A DNA stretch of 8,751 nucleotides from Oscillospiraceae bacterium. GTDB lineage: Bacteria > Bacillota > Clostridia > Oscillospirales > Acutalibacteraceae. A model generated the notes under the pieces. That model was not told the origin of the DNA. It searched no databases and saw only the letters and a program-made list of their open reading frames with translations. The position numbers and the translations under genes are program-made. Numbering within the stretch: the stretch's first letter is position 1; the number at the start of each line of letters is the position of its first letter. The stretch is from the NCBI GenBank assembly GCA_019417045.1, contig DXWE01000061.1, positions 1 to 8,751 on the forward strand, written 5' to 3'. Shown piece by piece: positions 5,979 through 8,751 of the stretch.

Positions 5979-6659
5979 TCAGTCCCCGGATTCCTCCTGC
6001 GGATCCGGTTCCCGGTACACCGCCGCGGCCTCCTGCGCGTGCAGCTGCTTCTCCAGCTGGAAAATCCGCGACTCCAGCCGGCACAGCTCCTGCGAGATCG
6101 GGTCGGGGATGTGCACCTGGTCGAGTTCCTCGCACACCCGCTCGCCGTTGCGCCGCACCACCCGGGCGGGTACCCCCACCGCGGTGCAGTCGGCCGGGAT
6201 GTCGTGCAGCACCACGGCGCCCGCCGCGATGCGCACATTGTCCCCGATGTGAATGGGCCCGAGCACCTTTGCGCCCGCGCCGACCATCACGTTGTTGCCG
6301 AGCGTCGGGTGCCGTTTGCCCTTATCCTTCCCCGTCCCGCCGAGCGTTACCCCCTGGTAGATCGTGCAGTTGTCGCCGATCACGGTGGTCTCGCCGATCA
6401 CGACGCCGGTGCCATGGTCGATGAACAGCCCTTTGCCGATCGTGGCGCCCGGATGGATCTCAATGCCGGTGCGCCGCACGCACCGCTGCGAGACCCAGCG
6501 CGCCAGGAATTTGTGCCCGTGCCGGAGCAGCCACTGGGCACGGCGGTGGGAGCGCACCGCTTTCAGCCCGTTATACAGCAGCGCGATCTCCGGTTTCGAC
6601 CGCGCGGCCGCGTCCCGCTCCATCACGGTGGCGATATCCTCTCTCCATTGCCGGAACAT
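5979..6659 (-). CDS. cysE: Serine O-acetyltransferase
   Basis: The 226-residue protein makes O-acetylserine from serine and acetyl-CoA, the first step of cysteine synthesis. A helical N-terminal domain (about residues 1-60) is followed by a left-handed beta-helix of hexapeptide repeats (about 66-165; for example IHPGATIGKGLFIDHG and VIGDNC). Catalytic residues are visible: D81-H82 in DHGTGVVIGET, and H117 in the GGTGKDKGKRHPTLG loop. The length suits the short Bacillus-type CysE/EpsC enzymes. The C-terminal tail from about residue 170 is predicted to be helical and contains SQELCRLESRIFQLEKQL (189-206). The start at 6659 has GGGAGGGG about 10 bases upstream; longer open frames run into the T-box leader and are not coding. 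It is followed by cysS in the same transcript and is regulated by the cysteine T-box. Confidence 0.96.
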   Translation of the reverse strand: MFRQWREDIATVMERDAAARSKPEIALLYNGLKAVRSHRRAQWLLRHGHKFLARWVSQRCVRRTGIEIHPGATIGKGLFIDHGTGVVIGETTVIGDNCTIYQGVTLGGTGKDKGKRHPTLGNNVMVGAGAKVLGPIHIGDNVRIAAGAVVLHDIPADCTAVGVPARVVRRNGERVCEELDQVHIPDPISQELCRLESRIFQLEKQLHAQEAAAVYREPDPQEESGD

Positions 6660-6679
6660 GCTCTGAAAACCCCTCCCTG

Positions 6680-6719
6680 AAAACAAAAATCCCCCGCCGC
6701 GCCGCTGGCGCAACGGAGG
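6680..6719 (-). terminator. T-box terminator hairpin before cysE
   Basis: On the minus strand CCUCCGUUGCGC (6708-6719) pairs with GCGCGGCGGGGG (6691-6702) over 12 bp with three G-U pairs, around the loop CAGCG. It is followed by AUUUUUGUUUU. The first bases of its 5' arm are the same bases that close the antiterminator, so the two structures exclude each other. Confidence 0.9.
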
Positions 6720-7021
6720 CGATCTCTCGCGGTTCCACTCCTGTTTTTTCTCTCGGAGACGGCTGTACCATCCCTCTGCCCGGTAACGGGGGCGGCCGCA
6801 CAGGGATACTGGGATACTGGGCGCCGCCACGGCCTGCCGCTCCGGCATGGCCAACAGCCGCCTTTCCCGGATCCGCCGCGCCACCGCGCGATGCCGGGCC
6901 GTTCCCCCTGCGTGCTGACGGGTGCATTTCGCCGCGCCGCCGCTGAAACCGCTCGCAGCCGATGGCGGTTCTCTCTGACAGGGCGGGGATGCGGGTACTT
7001 CTCCCGGTAAACGCATTTCCT
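6680..7021 (-). ncRNA. Cysteine-specific T-box leader (tRNA-sensing riboswitch)
   Basis: This 340-nt leader of cysE-cysS has the T-box elements in order on the minus strand. AGUA is at 6996-6999, and the AGAGAG motif at 6971-6976 leads into GGCUGCGAGC. The specifier region GAAAUGCACC has the codon UGC (Cys) at 6924-6926. The T-box bulge UGGAACC is at 6731-6737. The antiterminator can be drawn exactly: GGAG (6738-6741) pairs with CUCC (6715-6718), and GCGA-GAGA-UCGC forms the inner hairpin. Uncharged tRNA-Cys should bind specifier and bulge and favour this fold over the terminator. The specifier fits the downstream genes cysE and cysS. The 8-base direct repeat GGGATACT (6803-6818) lies in the middle of the leader. 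No protein gene is supported in this interval. Confidence 0.95.
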
Positions 7022-7027
7022 GTAGAC

Positions 7028-7056
7028 ATTGTATGCGAAAGGGACAGAAATGTCAA
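7028..7056 (-). promoter_or_regulatory. Sigma-A promoter of the cysE-cysS T-box transcript
   Basis: On the minus strand the -35 box TTGACA (7051-7056) is perfect, the spacer is 17 bases, and the -10 box TACAAT (7028-7033) matches five of six positions. Transcription should start near 7021. The -35 box begins about 22 bases after the stop of the deaminase gene, and I see no terminator between them. Confidence 0.9.
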
Positions 7057-7078
7057 CCGGAATTTGGAAGTACAGGCC

Positions 7079-7564
7079 TCAATACCCCCGCTCCCCGAGG
7101 ATAGATTCATCCTCCTCCACCCAGGTGCTCACCGGGATGATCCGGTACTCATCTTTCGTGTCGCGGATGACCACCCGCTCGATGCCCGCGTTGATCACCA
7201 CCCGCTTGCACATCGAGCAGCAGCTGCCGTTTTTCACATAGGTGCCGTCCGCCTCCACCCCGACGAGAAACAGCGTGGCCCCGAGCATCTTCTCCCGGGA
7301 GGCGGAAATGATCGCATTCATCTCGGCATGCACGCTGCGGCACAGCTCATACCGCTCCCCGCGCGGGATGTTCATCTGCGTGCGGATGCAATAGCCGAGA
7401 TCCGTACAGTTCTTGCGGCCCCGCGGCGCGCCCGCATAGCCGGTCGAGATGATCTCGTCGTGGTTGACGATCACCGCGCCGTACTGCCGGCGCAGGCAGG
7501 TGCCCCGCTCCGCAACCGCCTCCGCAATATCGAGATAATAGTTCAGCTTGTCCCGCCGCTCCAT
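7079..7564 (-). CDS. dCMP deaminase family protein (ComEB-like cytidine/deoxycytidylate deaminase)
   Basis: The 161-residue protein has the zinc-dependent deaminase fold. The first zinc ligand and the catalytic acid are H79 and E81 in RSVHAEMNAI; the other ligands are C116 and C119 in SCCSMCKR, where the usual Pro before the first Cys is replaced by Cys115. GYAGAPRGRKNC (42-53) is the substrate loop typical of dCMP deaminases, which convert dCMP to dUMP for thymidylate synthesis. The extra cysteines (C53, C59, C75) are common in this group and may bind a second zinc. The start at 7564 has GGAGGG just upstream; an open frame reaches 7591 but would skip that site. The gene follows pgsA by 42 bases on the same strand and is probably in its operon. 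Deamination of another nucleotide cannot be excluded. Confidence 0.88.
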   Translation of the reverse strand: MERRDKLNYYLDIAEAVAERGTCLRRQYGAVIVNHDEIISTGYAGAPRGRKNCTDLGYCIRTQMNIPRGERYELCRSVHAEMNAIISASREKMLGATLFLVGVEADGTYVKNGSCCSMCKRVVINAGIERVVIRDTKDEYRIIPVSTWVEEDESILGERGY

Positions 7565-7606
7565 AGCGCGCCCTCCTCTTCCTGATTGCACGGATTTTCC
7601 GCCCTG

Positions 7607-8209
7607 TTACCGGTTCTTCGCAGACTTGGGCAGGAAAAACCGCCGGTTATCCCAAAAATACGTGACCCCGGACACTGCCGTCATCACGGCCGCGATCCAC
7701 AGCAGCACCTGCCCGACCACGAGCGGCACCGTAAACACCGCTTCCGGCAGCGCCGCGCTTTGCAGCACCGTGTCCTGCCAGCTGGCGAATTCGAGCGCGA
7801 CGAGCAGGTAGAGGATCGCGATGAACTGCATCACCGTCTTGATCTTGCCCCAGATATTCGCCGCAACCACCTTGCCGCCTTCCGCTGCCACCAGGCGAAC
7901 GGAGGTGACTACAAATTCACGGGTGAGAATGAGGAACAGCGCCCACACGTTCATCTGATCGCATGCGACAAACGCGAGGAATGCCGCCGTGGTCAGCATT
8001 TTGTCCGCGATCGGGTCGAGGAATTTGCCAAGGCTCGTGATCTGGCCGTATTTACGAGCCAATCTCCCGTCGAACAGATCCGTCAGCGCGGCGGCGCCGA
8101 ACACCACCCCTGACAGCAGCGTGTGGAAGGGGAACTCCCACAAAAACAACACCAAAAATACGGGCGACAGGATCATGCGCGCCAGGGTGAGCCGATTGGG
8201 GGTATTCAT
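7607..8209 (-). CDS. pgsA: CDP-diacylglycerol-glycerol-3-phosphate 3-phosphatidyltransferase
   Basis: The 200-residue integral membrane enzyme makes phosphatidylglycerophosphate from CDP-diacylglycerol and glycerol 3-phosphate, the committed step to phosphatidylglycerol. The full CDP-alcohol phosphatidyltransferase signature D-x2-D-G-x2-A-R-x8-G-x3-D-x3-D is at residues 44-69 (DLFDGRLARKYG, then GKFLDPIAD). The opening NTPNRLTLARMILSPVF is typical of PgsA. About five to six membrane segments follow, and the tail is basic (RRFFLPKSAKNR). Length fits the family (about 180-200). The start at 8209 has GGAGG about 10 bases upstream, and its ATGA overlaps the rimO stop, so translation is probably coupled. 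The rimO-pgsA order is common in Firmicutes. Confidence 0.95.
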   Translation of the reverse strand: MNTPNRLTLARMILSPVFLVLFLWEFPFHTLLSGVVFGAAALTDLFDGRLARKYGQITSLGKFLDPIADKMLTTAAFLAFVACDQMNVWALFLILTREFVVTSVRLVAAEGGKVVAANIWGKIKTVMQFIAILYLLVALEFASWQDTVLQSAALPEAVFTVPLVVGQVLLWIAAVMTAVSGVTYFWDNRRFFLPKSAKNR

Positions 8210-8751
8210 CCAGGCACCACCTCCCCGAGCACGTCCCAGTCGAGCGCTTCCGTGATCTGAACCGACAGAAAATCTCCCGGGTGCACGGAATTACCCCCCC
8301 CCTGGGGTGGGGCGGTAAAAAACACCTTGCAGTCGATATCCGGCGCATCGCCCGCGGTGCGGCCGAACCAGCTCTCGGCGTACCGGTCGTAGCTCTCGAC
8401 CAGCACCTCCACCGTGCGGCCGACAAGCGCCTCGGCGGCCTCCCGCGCCACCGCCGCCTGCGTCTCCATCACGATGTCGCGGCGGCGCTCTTTCACCTTC
8501 TGCGGCACCTGGTGCGGCAGCTTGGCCGCCGGGGTGCCCTCCTCCGCGGAATAGGCAAAACAGCCCAGCCGCTCGAACTTCATGTCCCGCACGAAAGCGC
8601 ACAGCTCCTCAAACGCCGCCTCGTCCTCCCCGGGGAACCCGGTCATCACGGTGGTGCGCAGCACGATCCCCGGCACCCTTTCCCGGATGTGGGCGATCAG
8701 CGCGCGCAGGGAGGCGTCGTCCCCGTGCCGGTGCATCGCGCGCAGCACCCC
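8206..8751 (-). CDS. rimO: Ribosomal protein S12 methylthiotransferase RimO, C-terminal part (cut by window edge)
   Basis: About 181 C-terminal residues are visible; the N-terminal half, with the UPF0004 domain and the radical SAM cysteines, lies beyond the right edge. RimO adds a methylthio group to an Asp of ribosomal protein S12. The visible part holds the end of the radical SAM barrel (VLRAMHRHGD, RTTVMTGFPGE), the phrase RLGCFAYSAEEGTPAA, and the TRAM domain with VEVLVESYD, FGRTAGDAPDID and ITEALDWDVLGEVV. FAYSAEEGTPAA and AGDAPDID favour RimO over its relative MiaB. The linker APPQGGGN before GDFLSV is encoded by a run of nine Gs. The stop overlaps the pgsA start by four bases. Confidence 0.93.
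   Translation of the reverse strand, partial: GVLRAMHRHGDDASLRALIAHIRERVPGIVLRTTVMTGFPGEDEAAFEELCAFVRDMKFERLGCFAYSAEEGTPAAKLPHQVPQKVKERRRDIVMETQAAVAREAAEALVGRTVEVLVESYDRYAESWFGRTAGDAPDIDCKVFFTAPPQGGGNSVHPGDFLSVQITEALDWDVLGEVVPG
8294..8302. repeat. Homopolymer run of nine C (G on the coding strand) in rimO
   Basis: Nine consecutive C on the plus strand lie in the TRAM-domain linker of rimO and encode a Gly-rich loop. The frame is intact across it here. Such runs are prone to slippage in replication and in sequencing. Confidence 0.85.

Noticed and set aside
6660..7016. N-terminal extension of cysE by 119 codons
   Set aside because: The extension is low-complexity Arg/Ala-rich, passes through the T-box and its terminator, and lies upstream of a good ribosome binding site before the ATG at 6659.

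Overview
The window is GC-rich and looks like a contig from a high-GC member of the Firmicutes (Bacillota), probably a Clostridia/Oscillospirales-type gut organism. The phylum call rests on two leader RNAs typical of Firmicutes, an M-box before mgtE and a cysteine T-box before cysE, plus strong AGGAGG-type ribosome binding sites and a sporulation-like small Cys-rich protein. The order-level call is inference. The first 24 bases are Illumina Nextera/Tn5 adapter, so position 25 is the true left end of the genomic DNA. The right edge cuts rimO.

Layout, left to right. At 25-535 (+) is the C-terminal part of an ABC-2 type permease. Almost touching it, tail to tail, is an M-box-controlled unit on the minus strand: promoter (2815-2843), M-box aptamer and terminator (2530-2808), mgtE (1133-2512) and a GNAT acetyltransferase (538-1107). 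Diverging from it on the plus strand is a 44-residue hydrophobic, Cys-rich peptide gene (2939-3073), followed by a 9-bp-stem hairpin that can terminate both this gene and the converging gene.

The rest is on the minus strand, read right to left: rimO (partial) - pgsA - dCMP deaminase-like gene; then a near-consensus promoter and a roughly 340-nt cysteine T-box leader driving cysE - cysS; then a strong hairpin; then a five-segment membrane protein overlapping by 4 bp a PflX-type (COG1313) radical SAM gene.

How the genes work together. Mg2+ binding to the M-box should end transcription before mgtE, a classic feedback loop that probably also covers the acetyltransferase. Uncharged tRNA-Cys should open the T-box terminator and raise both O-acetylserine synthesis (cysE) and Cys-tRNA charging (cysS). 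As assembled, cysS is broken: about 50 codons around its WHIECS zinc-ligand segment are missing and the reading frame shifts at the junction. In an essential gene this is more likely an assembly or library deletion than a true loss.

I see no mobile element, CRISPR array, tRNA or rRNA. The most interesting leads are the cysS deletion, the two complete leader switches, the small Cys-rich peptide with a possible sigma-K promoter, and the coupled membrane protein/radical SAM pair.
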